A stretch of DNA of 64,000 bases from Zobellia uliginosa (GCF_018860745.1 NZ_JAHKPY010000003.1:558001-622000), one strand, 5' to 3'. Numbered from the stretch's first letter, positions 8,863 to 18,865 are shown. Translations and numbers: made by a program. The notes: generated from the letters alone by a model not told the origin.

Positions 8863-10443
8863 ATGAAAGCAATACCCAAAGACTACGAGATTGACCAAAT
8901 TATAGACCAAAGAAAATATTTGGTTAACGGCGAACTAAAAACATGGGCTGGCAATACCACTCAAGTATTCTCTACGATATCATCAACGGAAGAATATAAA
9001 CCAACTTTATTGGGAAGTATACCGGATATGGGTGAACCTGAGGCCTTGGAAGCTTTGGATTCTGCCATGGGCGCTTATAAAAGAGGACAAGGGGTTTGGC
9101 CTACCATGCATGTAAAAGACCGTATTGAGTGTATGGAAAATTTTGTGCGTCAAATGAAGACCAAGCGAGAGGTTGTCGTAAAACTTTTGATGTGGGAAAT
9201 AGGGAAATCTCTACCAGATAGTCAGAAAGAATTTGATCGTACCGTAGATTACATTAACGATACTATTGAGGATTATAAAGAGTTGGATAGAAATTCGGCT
9301 AAATTTCAAAAACAAGATGGGGTATATGCCCATATAAAAAGAGGTCCTTTGGGAGTTGTATTATGTCTGGGCCCCTATAATTATCCGCTCAACGAAACAT
9401 TTGCCTTGTTGATTCCTGCTATCATAATGGGAAATACCGTAATTTTTAAACCTGCCAAACATGGGGTTTTATTGATTACACCATTGTTGGAGGCTTTTCA
9501 AGCTTCTTTTCCAAAGGGAGTTGTAAATGTTATTTTTGGCAGAGGTAGGGCTGTGGCTGCACCAATTATGCAGACCGGTAAGATAGATGTACTTGCTTTG
9601 ATAGGAAATAGTAAATCGGCAAATGCCTTACAGGAGCAACATCCAAAAAGCAACCGTTTGCGTTTGGTTCTAGGATTAGAGGCAAAAAACCCTGCAATTA
9701 TCCTTCCGGATGCAGATTTGGATTTAACAATAGATGAATGTATAGCAGGTACGTTATCGTTCAATGGTCAGCGGTGTACGGCGCTAAAAGTAATTTATGT
9801 GCATGAGGATATAAAAGATGAGTTTTTAAAGCGCTATTCTGCAAAGGTTGATGCTCTAAAATTTGGGAATCCTTGGGAAGACGGAGTAAAATTAACCCCA
9901 CTTCCAGAACCTGGTAAACCTCCATATATTCAGGAATTGATTGATGATGCACTTGCAAAAGGAGCTAAGATTGTAAATAAAAAAGGAGGTAAGCAAGATG
10001 ATAACTACATCTGGCCAGCCGTACTTTTTCCTGTTAGTAAGGATATGAGAGTATATCAAGAAGAGCAATTTGGACCTGTTGTACCTGTTCTTTCTTTTTC
10101 TGACATAGAAGAACCGCTAGATGATATGGCTGAAAGCAACTATGGTCAGCAAGTAAGCCTTTTTGGTAAGGATGTATACGCACTTTCTCCGCTTATTGAT
10201 ACTTTGGTAAACTTGGTTTGTCGCGTAAACTTAAATAGTTCGTGCCAACGAGGTCCCGATGTATATCCGTTTACAGGAAGAAAAGATTCGGCTCAGGCCA
10301 CTTTAAGTGTTCATGATGCTTTGCGTTCTTTTTCAATTCGGACATTCGTTGCATTTAAGGATAATGATTTGAACAATGAGACTATTCAGCAGTTGTTGGA
10401 GGCTAAGTTGTCTAACTTCGTGAGTACGGATTATATTTTATAA
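8863..10443 (+). CDS. gapN: NADP-dependent glyceraldehyde-3-phosphate dehydrogenase, non-phosphorylating (GapN-type aldehyde dehydrogenase)
   Basis: This 526-aa ALDH superfamily protein has its catalytic cysteine at about C305 ([10 protein letters not shown]), the general base at E273 (LGLEAKN) and the oxyanion asparagine at N174 (PYNYP). [16 protein letters not shown] near the C-terminus resembles the QRGTDNFPF region of GapN. The likely reaction is oxidation of glyceraldehyde-3-phosphate to 3-phosphoglycerate with NADPH formation. Another aldehyde substrate cannot be excluded. It is a single gene, with a hairpin terminator ~100 bp downstream. Confidence 0.82.
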   Translation: MKAIPKDYEIDQIIDQRKYLVNGELKTWAGNTTQVFSTISSTEEYKPTLLGSIPDMGEPEALEALDSAMGAYKRGQGVWPTMHVKDRIECMENFVRQMKTKREVVVKLLMWEIGKSLPDSQKEFDRTVDYINDTIEDYKELDRNSAKFQKQDGVYAHIKRGPLGVVLCLGPYNYPLNETFALLIPAIIMGNTVIFKPAKHGVLLITPLLEAFQASFPKGVVNVIFGRGRAVAAPIMQTGKIDVLALIGNSKSANALQEQHPKSNRLRLVLGLEAKNPAIILPDADLDLTIDECIAGTLSFNGQRCTALKVIYVHEDIKDEFLKRYSAKVDALKFGNPWEDGVKLTPLPEPGKPPYIQELIDDALAKGAKIVNKKGGKQDDNYIWPAVLFPVSKDMRVYQEEQFGPVVPVLSFSDIEEPLDDMAESNYGQQVSLFGKDVYALSPLIDTLVNLVCRVNLNSSCQRGPDVYPFTGRKDSAQATLSVHDALRSFSIRTFVAFKDNDLNNETIQQLLEAKLSNFVSTDYIL

Positions 10444-10545
10444 TCTATCCATTTAAACTTTGAAAGCACAAAGATTTCAATAATAGCTTTGTCATAATTC
10501 GGGATTTTAATGGAAATGCTAACATATGTTTAAAGTATAAGATTT

Positions 10546-10574
10546 TACCCCTATTTATAGGGGTATTCTTTTTT
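10546..10574 (+). terminator. Intrinsic terminator downstream of gapN
   Basis: TACCCCTA/TAGGGGTA forms a perfect 8-bp stem with a TTTA loop and is followed by a T-rich tract. It sits 100 bp after the gapN stop and before the MFS gene promoter region. Confidence 0.7.
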
Positions 10575-10634
10575 AAGGGTAATTATAAACATAAATTTGA
10601 TAATCGCGCATATTTTTAATTGATTTTCTCGTCA

Positions 10635-10642
10635 TACCTTTG
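10635..10642 (+). promoter_or_regulatory. Putative -7 box upstream of the MFS gene
   Basis: TACCTTTG matches TAnnTTTG and lies 77 nt before the ATG at 10719. No TTG is found at the ideal -33 spacing. Confidence 0.4.
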
Positions 10643-10718
10643 TTTAAAATTTTCGTTAATTTTTAATGTAAGTTCCAAATCTTACAAATAATATTGTTTA
10701 ACTAAAAAGGTGTGTGCT

Positions 10719-11918
10719 ATGAAAACAAACACAGCAAACAGAAAAGCGCTAATAGCTTTAGCGATAGGAGGTTTTGGTATTGGACTAACGGAATTCGTAA
10801 TAATGGGAATTCTACCAGATGTAGCCAAAGGTTTGAATATTACTATTCCCCAAGCAGGTCATTCAATTGCAGCATACGCGTTAGGTGTGGTAGTGGGAGC
10901 CCCCTTATTAACAAAAATAGGAGCCAAGTTAAATTCTCGAACGGTTTTATTATTATTAATGGGGTGGTTTACCTTATTTAATACACTATCGGGTTTTTCG
11001 GATAGTTATACTACCTTATTAATTACTCGTTTTTTATCTGGGCTTCCACATGGTGCCTTTTTTGGAATTGGTGCTGTAGTTGCCGGTAAATTGGTGAAAG
11101 CAGGAAAATCAGCGCAAGCGATTGCCGTAATGTTCTCTGGGTTGACCATTGCCAATGTTATAGGTGTTCCAACAGGAACGTATATAGGTCACCACTATGA
11201 TTGGAGTTTGTCTTTTTATATGGCGGGAATCGTTGGGTTTATGGCAATTTTAAGTGTGCTTTTTTGGATGCCAAAAATAGCACCGGACCTTCCGAAAGCC
11301 CGATCTAATGAGCATAAAGGTTTGAAAAATGGAGAGTTATGGGCGCTTATTGCGTTGACAACGATTGGAACAGGGGGATTTTTCGCTTGGTACAGCTATA
11401 TAGCGCCTTTGGTAACCGATATAGCCGGAATGGGCGAAAACATGGTCAGTTATGCCATGATTTTGGCCGGTCTTGGTATGGTAGTCGGGAATTTCTTAGG
11501 AGCAAAAATGGCCGAGTGGTTTGCGCCTTTAAAAGCAGTGGCTTTAAGTTTAAGTTTTATGGTGATCTTATTGCTCATCAATGCTGTCATTGCAACGAAC
11601 CCGCAATTATTGTTGATAATGACCTTTTTGATGGGGTTGGCTTCTTTTACGGTTTCAACCCCCATACAGATGGCGATTATCAATACATCCAAAGGAAATG
11701 AAATGTTGGGCTCTTCAATGAATCAAAGTGCCTTTAATATGGGTAATGCTTCTGGAGCTTATTTGGCAGGATTGCCCATAGCGTATGGTTATGGTGTTGT
11801 CTATTCAGGAATTGTAGGAGCAATCCTTGCAGGTATTGGAGTCGTTATGGCAATCTCAATTCTAGTGTATAGAAGACAAAAAGCGAATAAATATAGAAAA
11901 TTGGCTTATAATAGTTGA
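10719..11918 (+). CDS. MFS transporter, DHA1 family (AraJ-like drug or sugar exporter)
   Basis: This ~399-aa integral membrane protein has about 12 hydrophobic helices. The first helix region reads LAIGGFGIGLTEFVIMGILPDVA, and a loop GAKLNSRTVLLLLMG stands in the 2-3 loop. The family exports small molecules by proton antiport, and the substrate is unknown. A GTG at 10710 would add three residues; I prefer the ATG at 10719, which gives MKTNTANRKALIAL. It is a single-gene unit closed by a strong hairpin at 11941. Confidence 0.85.
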   Translation: MKTNTANRKALIALAIGGFGIGLTEFVIMGILPDVAKGLNITIPQAGHSIAAYALGVVVGAPLLTKIGAKLNSRTVLLLLMGWFTLFNTLSGFSDSYTTLLITRFLSGLPHGAFFGIGAVVAGKLVKAGKSAQAIAVMFSGLTIANVIGVPTGTYIGHHYDWSLSFYMAGIVGFMAILSVLFWMPKIAPDLPKARSNEHKGLKNGELWALIALTTIGTGGFFAWYSYIAPLVTDIAGMGENMVSYAMILAGLGMVVGNFLGAKMAEWFAPLKAVALSLSFMVILLLINAVIATNPQLLLIMTFLMGLASFTVSTPIQMAIINTSKGNEMLGSSMNQSAFNMGNASGAYLAGLPIAYGYGVVYSGIVGAILAGIGVVMAISILVYRRQKANKYRKLAYNS

Positions 11919-11940
11919 TGTGAGAATTTAAGTCTATATA

Positions 11941-11977
11941 AAAAAACCTCCCAAGAATCTTTCTTGGGAGGTTTTTT
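11941..11977. terminator. Bidirectional intrinsic terminator
   Basis: AACCTCCCAAGAA/TTCTTGGGAGGTT forms a perfect 13-bp stem with A-run and T-run flanks. It lies between convergent genes (the MFS gene and leuB), so it probably serves both. Confidence 0.9.
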
Positions 11978-11994
11978 GCTGTTATAAAATATAC

Positions 11995-13050
11995 TTAAAC
12001 GTTCTTGGCCAACCAATCACCAACTTCGCTTGTTTTGTACGATTTGGCATCTTCGGAAAGGTCTTCGGTTACAATACCTTCAGCTAAAGACTTATTCACT
12101 ACACGACGGATATCGTCTGCTTCCTGTTGTAGACCAAAATCTTCAAAAAGCATAGCTGCTGAAAGTACAGTTGCCAATGGGTTGGCAATGTCTTTTCCTG
12201 CGGCTTGTGGGTATGAACCGTGAATAGGCTCGTATAATTTTGTTTTCTCACCAACAGAAGCAGAAGGCATTAATCCCATAGACCCAGAAATAACAGAAGC
12301 TTCATCGGTTAAGATATCCCCAAAAAGGTTTTCAGTAATAATTACGTCATATGCTTTGGGCCATTGTACCAAACGCATGGCTACAGCATCAACAAATTCA
12401 TAAGACACTTCAACTTCAGGATAGTCTTTTTCCATTGCTTGTACGGTTTCTCTCCATAAACGGGAAGATTCCAATACGTTGGCCTTATCTACGCAACAAA
12501 GACGTTTTGAACGGGTCAATGCCAATTCAAAACCTTTTTTAGCTAAACGTTGAATTTCTGCGCGAGTGTAGGTCATAGTATCAAAAGCGGTGTTGCCATC
12601 GTCTTTTCTACCACGCTCACCAAAATATACACCACCTGTTAACTCTCGAAGGATAATCAAATCGGTTCCTTCGATACGCTCACGCTTTAAAGGCGACTTA
12701 TCAATTAATGAAGGAAAAGTAAATGTTGGACGTACGTTAGCGAACAGACCCAATTTTTGTCTCATTTTCAATAAACCTTGCTCTGGGCGAACTTTTGCCG
12801 AAGGGTCGTTATCAAATCTCGGATGACCTATAGCCCCAAAAAGAACAGCATCGGCATTAGCACAAACCTCATGCGTGTCATCAGGGTAAGGTTCTCCAAC
12901 GGCATCAATGGCAGCAGCACCTGTCAAGGCAGGTTTCCAACTAATTTCATGCTTATATTTAGTTGCGATTGCGTCGCAAACTTTTACGGCTTGGTCAATA
13001 ACTTCGGGGCCGATTCCATCTCCGGCCAATAGTGCAATGTCTAATTTCAT
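11995..13050 (-). CDS. leuB: 3-isopropylmalate dehydrogenase
   Basis: This 351-aa member of the isocitrate/isopropylmalate dehydrogenase family oxidises and decarboxylates 3-isopropylmalate with NAD+. Visible motifs are LLAGDGIGPEVI at the N-terminus, LRELTGGVYFGERG, and the metal and NAD region NLFGDILTDEASVISGSMGL with EPIHGSYPQAAGKDIANP. It is the last gene of the minus-strand leu cluster. If gene 13188-14702 is a citramalate synthase, LeuBCD would also act on the citramalate-derived intermediates. Confidence 0.97.
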   Translation of the reverse strand: MKLDIALLAGDGIGPEVIDQAVKVCDAIATKYKHEISWKPALTGAAAIDAVGEPYPDDTHEVCANADAVLFGAIGHPRFDNDPSAKVRPEQGLLKMRQKLGLFANVRPTFTFPSLIDKSPLKRERIEGTDLIILRELTGGVYFGERGRKDDGNTAFDTMTYTRAEIQRLAKKGFELALTRSKRLCCVDKANVLESSRLWRETVQAMEKDYPEVEVSYEFVDAVAMRLVQWPKAYDVIITENLFGDILTDEASVISGSMGLMPSASVGEKTKLYEPIHGSYPQAAGKDIANPLATVLSAAMLFEDFGLQQEADDIRRVVNKSLAEGIVTEDLSEDAKSYKTSEVGDWLAKNV

Positions 13051-13187
13051 TTTTTTTGCTTTACGCGAAACGCTGTACGCTTATTGCAATACGCCTTACG
13101 CTCTTTTTGATTTTTATTTGTTCTCTTTAAATTAATTCTTTCGCTCTGATATATTTGACTACGCTTAAAACATTATTTTAATTGTAA

Positions 13188-14702
13188 TTAAATAATATTT
13201 AGCATCTTTTCTGTAGCCTTGATAGCGGATACCGTTTGATCGGAATCCAAACCACGGGTAATAAATTCTTTGTTGTTGTTCTGCCAAGTAATAATGGTTT
13301 CACAAAGTGCATCGGAATTACTTCCGGGCGGGATTCTAACGGCGTAATCTATTAATTTAGGCAACTCAATTTTTTTGGAAACATAGAGTTTCCGAATTGC
13401 GTTCATAAAGGCATCGTATTGTCCATCTCCTTGCGCATGTGCTTCTAAAAGCTCTCCGTTTATTTCCAAAGAAACTGTTGTGGACGGTCTTAATCCTTTA
13501 GAGTGGGTGAGCACGTAAGATTTTATAAAAACCTTTTGCTGGTAGCTTCCACTATCTAAAATATCGGAAATAATATAAGGTAAATCTTCCTTGGTAACTC
13601 GTTCTTTTTTATCACCCAGTTCAATAATTCGTTGGGTAACTTTTTTAAGCTCATCATCATTCAAGGTGAGCCCAAGCTCTTGAAGGTTCTTCTGAATATT
13701 TGCTTTACCGGATGTTTTACCTAAGGCATATTTACGTTTTCTGCCAAAACGCTCTGGTAGTAAATCGTTAAAGTAAAGATTGTTCTTGTTGTCTCCATCG
13801 GCATGAATTCCGGCAGTTTGTGTAAATACATTATCGCCCACAATAGGCTTATTGTATGGAATTCCAACACCTGTAAACGCAGAAACAAGCTTACTTACCT
13901 TAAATAATGATGATTCGTTTACGTTGATATCAACATCGGTCAGAAAATCATTTATAACCGCAACTGCACTGGCCATTGGGGCATTACCCGCACGTTCACC
14001 CATTCCGTTAACGGTAAGGTGAAGACCGTGACATCCTCCTTTTACGGCTTCCATAACATTTGCAACGCCAAGGTCATAATCATTATGTCCATGAAAGTCA
14101 AAATGGCTGTTTGGGTATCGGGCAACTGTTTCTGAAATGAAATCGAAAGTTTCGGTATGCGTAAGTACCCCTAAGGTATCCGGCAATAAAATTCTTTTAA
14201 CGGGCTGTTGCGTTAAAAAATCCAAGTATTGAAAAACGTATTCTTTTGAATTCCGCATTCCGTTACTCCAATCTTCTAAATACACATTGGTCTCAATATT
14301 ACTTTCTGCAGCAAGTGCTATGGTTTTGGCAATGTCAGAAAAATGCTGTTCAGGTGTTTTTTTAAGCTGATGGGTAAGGTGGTTTAAAGAACCTTTGGTA
14401 AGTAGATTTTGAACCTTTGCACCTACTTGGTTCATCCAATCTATAGAAACACCACCATCTACAAAGGTTAAAACCTCTACTTTGTCTAAGCACCCCTTAT
14501 CTTTGGCCCATTGAGAAATTTGTTTTACCGCTTCAAATTCACCTTCCGATACTCTTGCGGAAGCTACTTCAATACGATCTACTTTTAACTCTTCAATTAG
14601 AAGTTTGGCCAAAGTAAGTTTTTCCGAAACCGAAAAAGATACTCCTGAGGTCTGTTCCCCGTCCCGTAGGGTGGTATCCATTATTTCCAGCTTTCTTTTC
14701 AT
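13188..14702 (-). CDS. cimA: Citramalate / 2-isopropylmalate synthase family protein (CimA-type)
   Basis: This 504-aa protein has a DRE-TIM metallolyase domain (MDTTLRDGEQTSG, with R13 and D14; HFDFHGHNDYDLG) and a C-terminal LeuA regulatory domain (~390-500). The alignment I recall with Leptospira interrogans citramalate synthase is close along its length. Its pyruvate-pocket residues L81, L104 and Y144 correspond here to L78, L101 and Y141. That supports acetyl-CoA plus pyruvate to citramalate over 2-isopropylmalate synthesis. No other LeuA is in the window, so a LeuA role remains possible. The gene is separated from leuD by a hairpin. Confidence 0.85.
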   Translation of the reverse strand: MKRKLEIMDTTLRDGEQTSGVSFSVSEKLTLAKLLIEELKVDRIEVASARVSEGEFEAVKQISQWAKDKGCLDKVEVLTFVDGGVSIDWMNQVGAKVQNLLTKGSLNHLTHQLKKTPEQHFSDIAKTIALAAESNIETNVYLEDWSNGMRNSKEYVFQYLDFLTQQPVKRILLPDTLGVLTHTETFDFISETVARYPNSHFDFHGHNDYDLGVANVMEAVKGGCHGLHLTVNGMGERAGNAPMASAVAVINDFLTDVDINVNESSLFKVSKLVSAFTGVGIPYNKPIVGDNVFTQTAGIHADGDNKNNLYFNDLLPERFGRKRKYALGKTSGKANIQKNLQELGLTLNDDELKKVTQRIIELGDKKERVTKEDLPYIISDILDSGSYQQKVFIKSYVLTHSKGLRPSTTVSLEINGELLEAHAQGDGQYDAFMNAIRKLYVSKKIELPKLIDYAVRIPPGSNSDALCETIITWQNNNKEFITRGLDSDQTVSAIKATEKMLNII

Positions 14703-14758
14703 TTGCTCTAGATGTTCTTTATACTATTTTTTTGGATTGATTTATCTGGTATTGTAAA

Positions 14759-14800
14759 GGAAAACAATCTGCTGAAACCAAGGTTCAGCAGATTGTTTCT
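14759..14800 (-). terminator. Hairpin between leuD and the CimA-type gene
   Basis: On the minus strand AAACAATCTGCTGAA pairs with TTCAGCAGATTGTTT (15 bp) and is followed by a short T-rich tract. It lies within an otherwise continuous cluster, so it may reduce transcription from leuCD into the synthase and leuB genes or protect an mRNA 3' end. Confidence 0.6.
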
Positions 14801-14823
14801 TAATGCTTCTTATTGACTGCGGC

Positions 14824-15420
14824 TTATAAAGGCCTGTCAGAAGCAAATTCTTTAATTTCCTTCTGGATATTTAAAAGGTAATCAATATCATCAAAACCAT
14901 TCAAAAGGTTCGCTTTTTTATAAGCGTTGATATCAAAGCTTTCAGATTCTCCACTGCTTTCTATTGTAATGGTTTGTTCTGGTAAACTTACTTCAAAAGT
15001 AGCGTTAGGATCTGCTTCAATTGCTTTAAGGATTTTGTCAAGAAAATCAGCACTCACCTGTACGGGAAGAACACCAATATTCAAACAATTATTTCTGAAA
15101 ATATCAGCAAAAAAGCTAGAAACTACACAACGGAACCCATAATCGTAAACTGCCCATGCCGCATGTTCACGAGAAGAACCAGAACCGAAGTTCTTGCCAC
15201 CCACTAGAATTTTACCGCTATAGGTAGGGTTGTTCAGTACAAAGTCTTTCTTTTCAGTTCCGTCACCGTTATAACGCCAATCTCTAAAAAGATTATCGCC
15301 AAAACCTTTACGTTCAGTAGCTTTTAAGAATCTTGCAGGTATAATTTGATCGGTGTCCACATTCTCTATAGGAAGAGGTACTGCCGATGATTTTAATGTG
15401 TTGAATTTATCGTATGCCAT
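14824..15420 (-). CDS. leuD: 3-isopropylmalate dehydratase, small subunit
   Basis: This 198-aa swivel-domain protein of the aconitase superfamily works with LeuC. It isomerises 2-isopropylmalate to 3-isopropylmalate. Motifs are PIENVDTDQIIPARFLK near the N-terminus and LVGGKNFGSGSSREHAAWA, which contributes active-site residues. It lies 76 bp downstream of leuC on the same strand. Confidence 0.96.
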   Translation of the reverse strand: MAYDKFNTLKSSAVPLPIENVDTDQIIPARFLKATERKGFGDNLFRDWRYNGDGTEKKDFVLNNPTYSGKILVGGKNFGSGSSREHAAWAVYDYGFRCVVSSFFADIFRNNCLNIGVLPVQVSADFLDKILKAIEADPNATFEVSLPEQTITIESSGESESFDINAYKKANLLNGFDDIDYLLNIQKEIKEFASDRPL

Positions 15421-15496
15421 TTTGTTCTAGTTATTCGTTGATGGTTGTTCGTTGATGGTTTAATTTTTCTTCTTTGCGAAAAATAACGATCAATTT

Positions 15497-16915
15497 TTAA
15501 CCGGCAACCATTTCTGTCATTAACTCTCTTGGATCTGTAACCTTTCCTGTAACAGCTGCAGCTGCAGCAACTAACGGGCTAGCTAAAAGGGTTCTTGAAC
15601 CAGGACCTTGTCTACCTTCAAAGTTTCTGTTGGAAGTACTAACTGCGTATTTTCCTGCAGGTACTTTATCATCGTTCATAGCTAAACAAGCAGAACAACC
15701 AGGCTCACGAAGTTCAAAACCGGCATCGTTCAAAATTGCTAAAAGACCTTCATCTTTAATAGCTTTTTCAACCTTGTGAGAGCCAGGAACCAACCAAGCA
15801 GTAACATTAGGTGCTTTCTGACGTCCTTTAACCAAAGAAGTAAACAATCTAAAATCTTCAATTCTTCCGTTGGTACAGCTTCCTAAGAAAACAAAATCGA
15901 TAGGTTTCCCCATCATACTATCGCCTTCACTGAAGTTCATGTACTGCAATGATTTTTTATACGTAGCTACACCACCTTCTACAGCATCCGCTTGCGGAAT
16001 ACCATTGGAAATTCCGATGCCCATACCCGGGTTGGTACCATAGGTAATCATCGGTTCTATGTCTGCTGCGTTAAAAGTAATTTCTTTATCGAATTCCGCA
16101 CCTTCTTCTGTTGGTAACGTTTCCCAGTATGCCATAGCTTTATCCCAAGCTGCCCCTGTAGGTGTGAACTCTCTTCCTTTTACATATTCAAAGGTTTTCT
16201 CATCCGGAGCAATCATACCTCCACGAGCACCCATCTCAATACTAAGGTTACAAACGGTCATACGCCCTTCCATGGTCATATCGCGGAAAACCTGACCGGC
16301 ATATTCAACAAAATACCCCGTAGCACCAGAAGTAGTTAATTGAGAAATAATATACAAAGCAACATCCTTAGGTGTAACGCCTCTGTTCAAACTGCCTTCA
16401 ACGTTAATTCGCATACTTTTTGGCTTGGTCTGCATAATGCACTGCGTAGCCAATACCATTTCTACTTCAGACGTACCGATTCCAAAAGCAATAGCTCCAA
16501 AAGCACCGTGAGTAGAGGTATGGGAATCTCCACAAACAATGGTAGCACCTGGTTGGGTAATACCATATTCAGGACCAACAACGTGAACGATACCGTTCTT
16601 TTCGTGACCTAGCCCCCAGTAAGAAATACCAAACTCATTTGAGTTTTCCTCTAGCATACGAAGTTGGTTCGCAGAAAGAGGATCTTCAACAGGAAGGTGT
16701 TGGTTGATCGTAGGCGTGTTATGGTCTGCCGTAGCAAACGTTTTTTCAGGATGCATCACTTTGATACCTCTAGTTTTTAAACCTAAAAAAGCAACGGGAC
16801 TCGTTACTTCGTGCACCAAGTGGCGGTCTATAAACAATACGTCTGGTCCGTTTTCTATGTGTTGTACCACATGTGAATCCCAAACTTTATCGAATAATGT
16901 CTTTTTTGTATTCAT
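15497..16915 (-). CDS. leuC: 3-isopropylmalate dehydratase, large subunit
   Basis: This 472-aa aconitase-superfamily protein carries the [4Fe-4S] ligands in [13 protein letters not shown] and [25 protein letters not shown] and [12 protein letters not shown] are other hallmark segments. It heads the minus-strand leu cluster and pairs with the leuD product. The ATG gives the usual start ([17 protein letters not shown]). Confidence 0.97.
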   Translation of the reverse strand: MNTKKTLFDKVWDSHVVQHIENGPDVLFIDRHLVHEVTSPVAFLGLKTRGIKVMHPEKTFATADHNTPTINQHLPVEDPLSANQLRMLEENSNEFGISYWGLGHEKNGIVHVVGPEYGITQPGATIVCGDSHTSTHGAFGAIAFGIGTSEVEMVLATQCIMQTKPKSMRINVEGSLNRGVTPKDVALYIISQLTTSGATGYFVEYAGQVFRDMTMEGRMTVCNLSIEMGARGGMIAPDEKTFEYVKGREFTPTGAAWDKAMAYWETLPTEEGAEFDKEITFNAADIEPMITYGTNPGMGIGISNGIPQADAVEGGVATYKKSLQYMNFSEGDSMMGKPIDFVFLGSCTNGRIEDFRLFTSLVKGRQKAPNVTAWLVPGSHKVEKAIKDEGLLAILNDAGFELREPGCSACLAMNDDKVPAGKYAVSTSNRNFEGRQGPGSRTLLASPLVAAAAAVTGKVTDPRELMTEMVAG

Positions 16916-16936
16916 CTCATTTAAATTCTAAGCTCA

Positions 16937-16944
16937 CAAATCTA
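16937..16944 (-). promoter_or_regulatory. Putative -7 box of the leuC operon
   Basis: On the minus strand TAGATTTG matches TAnnTTTG, 21 nt before the leuC ATG. No clear -33 TTG is seen. The 300-bp gap 16916-17233 holds this box and one facing the other way at 17165. I see no other gene in it. Confidence 0.4.
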
Positions 16945-17164
16945 ACGAAAGTGGGCGTTGTTAGGAAATTATAGTGGTTGAAAATTACGATGTTCAACGT
17001 ATGTAATTCTATTTTTTTGTGTTTTATAAGTTGACGAAATGCATATTCGTGGACCATTTTTTTTGGTGGTAAGTAAAAACACCGTTGAAAGGTAATGTTC
17101 TTATCCGATTAACGAAATATGAATCACGATAACGAAAAAAGTATCGGAGCTTAATAATAGACCC

Positions 17165-17172
17165 TACTTTTG
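17165..17172 (+). promoter_or_regulatory. Putative -7 box of the DUF4138 gene
   Basis: TACTTTTG matches TAnnTTTG about 60 nt before the ATG at 17234. Evidence is limited to this box. Confidence 0.35.
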
Positions 17173-17233
17173 TTGTGCTATATGTTTAAATGGCAAGGTC
17201 TATTATCCCAAATTACCTTAAACCTACTTGTTT

Positions 17234-18223
17234 ATGAAGCTGAATTCTATATTTATCCTTTTGTTCATTGCATTTTCTTCTGTGGTAATGAAGGCGAATA
17301 ATTCACCCATACCTGTAACGGTCAATGAGAGTATTACGGTTACGTTATTCTTTCCTTCAGAAATAAAAAAGGTAATAGAACCAGCCCCCCATTATAAATT
17401 CAGCTACGAACCAAACGGTAAAATGGCAACCCTGTTAGCCAGAAAGGGAGCGGCCAGTAATCTTACTGTTATTACCAAGGATGGTAGTATTTTTTCATTT
17501 CTTTTACAATATAATACTCAAGTCAACAACTTCACCTACATGTTGGCTGAAGATCAAGCAATAGGAAAAATGAATGGTTCTAGTGTTGTCGCGGTAAGTG
17601 CTACAAATATAGAGCTGAACACTCATGATGAAAATGCTGAGGACCAAAAGCCTATTGCGCAAACAGAACCTGATACTTCTGAAAATCCATTTTTAAAAGA
17701 AAACGGGAGTGCAAAGAAAAAAGAAAAGGCTAGTTTAAAAGCTAGTAACCCTACTTTAGAAGAATCACCTGAAATTACCGGAAGTAGTCTTTATAACTCG
17801 GATAGGGAAGGGTACTATCAGATTTTTTGCGAAAATAGTTATAAACAAAAAACGCGATTCAAAAAAAGCTCAAACACGATAAATTTAATAGGGCTGCATC
17901 TTAACAATATCATTAAGGACCACAATGACCTGCATTTTGTATTAGAAGTGAAAAATGATTCATGGACGGATTACAAGGTAAAATCGTTGAAATTTTTTAT
18001 AAAATCACCGGAAGGAAGTCACGAAATAGAGATAGAAGAATTGTTTATTTATAACTTACAGGAGACTATTAAGGAGCACAGTGGCAATCACCTTGTTTTT
18101 GTTTGTAAAGACTTTGTTCTTGGTGAAGGTCAGAATATGTATGTCATATTGGAAGAGGAGGGTGGCAGAGAACGCTCTGTAATGTTAAGTTTAAATGCAA
18201 AACAAATCAAGCCTAGTAGATAA
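17234..18223 (+). CDS. DUF4138 (conjugative-transposon TraN-like) secreted protein
   Basis: This ~329-aa protein has an N-terminal signal peptide (KLNSIFILLFIAFSSVVMKA). The layout resembles TraN of Bacteroidota conjugative transposons: an N-terminal beta region (ITVTLFFPSEIKKV, NLTVITKDGSIFSF), a low-complexity linker (~125-185), and a C-terminal domain with LHFVLEVKNDSWTDYKV and FVLGEGQNMYVILEEEGGR. No other conjugation gene is nearby, so this may be a chromosomal envelope protein that reuses the fold. An upstream TTG at 17228 would add two residues. Function is unknown. Confidence 0.65.
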   Translation: MKLNSIFILLFIAFSSVVMKANNSPIPVTVNESITVTLFFPSEIKKVIEPAPHYKFSYEPNGKMATLLARKGAASNLTVITKDGSIFSFLLQYNTQVNNFTYMLAEDQAIGKMNGSSVVAVSATNIELNTHDENAEDQKPIAQTEPDTSENPFLKENGSAKKKEKASLKASNPTLEESPEITGSSLYNSDREGYYQIFCENSYKQKTRFKKSSNTINLIGLHLNNIIKDHNDLHFVLEVKNDSWTDYKVKSLKFFIKSPEGSHEIEIEELFIYNLQETIKEHSGNHLVFVCKDFVLGEGQNMYVILEEEGGRERSVMLSLNAKQIKPSR

Positions 18224-18256
18224 ACTACTTGTACTTTTCTTGCGATATTTTAAAAA

Positions 18257-18290
18257 AGAAAGCTATCTAAATGTTTAGGTAGCTTTCCTT
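18257..18290. terminator. Stand-alone hairpin terminator between convergent genes
   Basis: GAAAGCTA...TAGCTTTC with inner arms TCTAAA/TTTAGG is followed by a T-rich tract. It is nearly identical to the hairpin inside every repeat copy of the downstream array (AGCTATCTAAA/TTTAGATAGCT) but lacks the REP ends. Confidence 0.7.
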
Positions 18291-18332
18291 TTGGTTTATC
18301 ATTGGTTTTTAGTTCTATCGCCAGCGCACTAC

Positions 18333-18731
18333 TTAAGCGGTATCTCCTCCTAGTTTCTTTCTAAAATTATAAAGCGAAATTAAGATTCCCGCACCAATTA
18401 AGAGGTAAAGTCCGTACGATTGTAAAAAAGAAGTTTCCGGGGATTTTGCCAATGTAGGATTAGCTGGGTCGTAATAGACCGTTACAGAATCATTAACCGA
18501 TTTTAAGGTACCAACAAAAGGGATAGCCAATAATTCTACCCTACTTTGATATGGATTACCATCTTCTCCAGTGTAGGAAACCGTAGCAAAAGACCTAGTT
18601 CCTCTTGCTTTTATATTGTTGTGTATTTCGGTAATCTTAGCCTCGGTCTCAATCCAGTTTTTAGAAGAGTCCTGAGCACTAATGGGCCAATAGAGTAGGG
18701 TGGACAAAAGAAATAGTAGGGATGTTTTCAT
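18333..18731 (-). CDS. DUF3592 domain-containing membrane protein
   Basis: This 132-aa protein starts with a signal-like hydrophobic segment (KTSLLFLLSTLLYWPISAQ). A central beta domain of the DUF3592 type follows (VSYTGEDGNPYQSRV, then SVTVYYDPANPTLAKSPE). It ends with a transmembrane helix (GLYLLIGAGILISLYNF) and a basic tail. The role is unknown. It is the last gene of the minus strand before the toxin-immunity array. DUF3592-like modules recur near the T6SS at 37414, 60793 and 62780. Confidence 0.75.
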   Translation of the reverse strand: MKTSLLFLLSTLLYWPISAQDSSKNWIETEAKITEIHNNIKARGTRSFATVSYTGEDGNPYQSRVELLAIPFVGTLKSVNDSVTVYYDPANPTLAKSPETSFLQSYGLYLLIGAGILISLYNFRKKLGGDTA

Positions 18732-18865
18732 TAGGGCATCTTGTTTCTACAAATATGCACATCATTTTGGTATTTCAAGAAAATTTTAAAGCTTTAGTTG
18801 GTTGCTATTTTTGAACGCGAATCTCTTTTGAATAGCTCAACTCTATTTTACAATGACTATATTTT

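Noticed and set aside
9498-9764. Minus-strand ORFs inside gapN, ilvB, leuC and vgrG
   Set aside because: They are shadows of clear genes on the other strand, without family motifs or start signals of their own.
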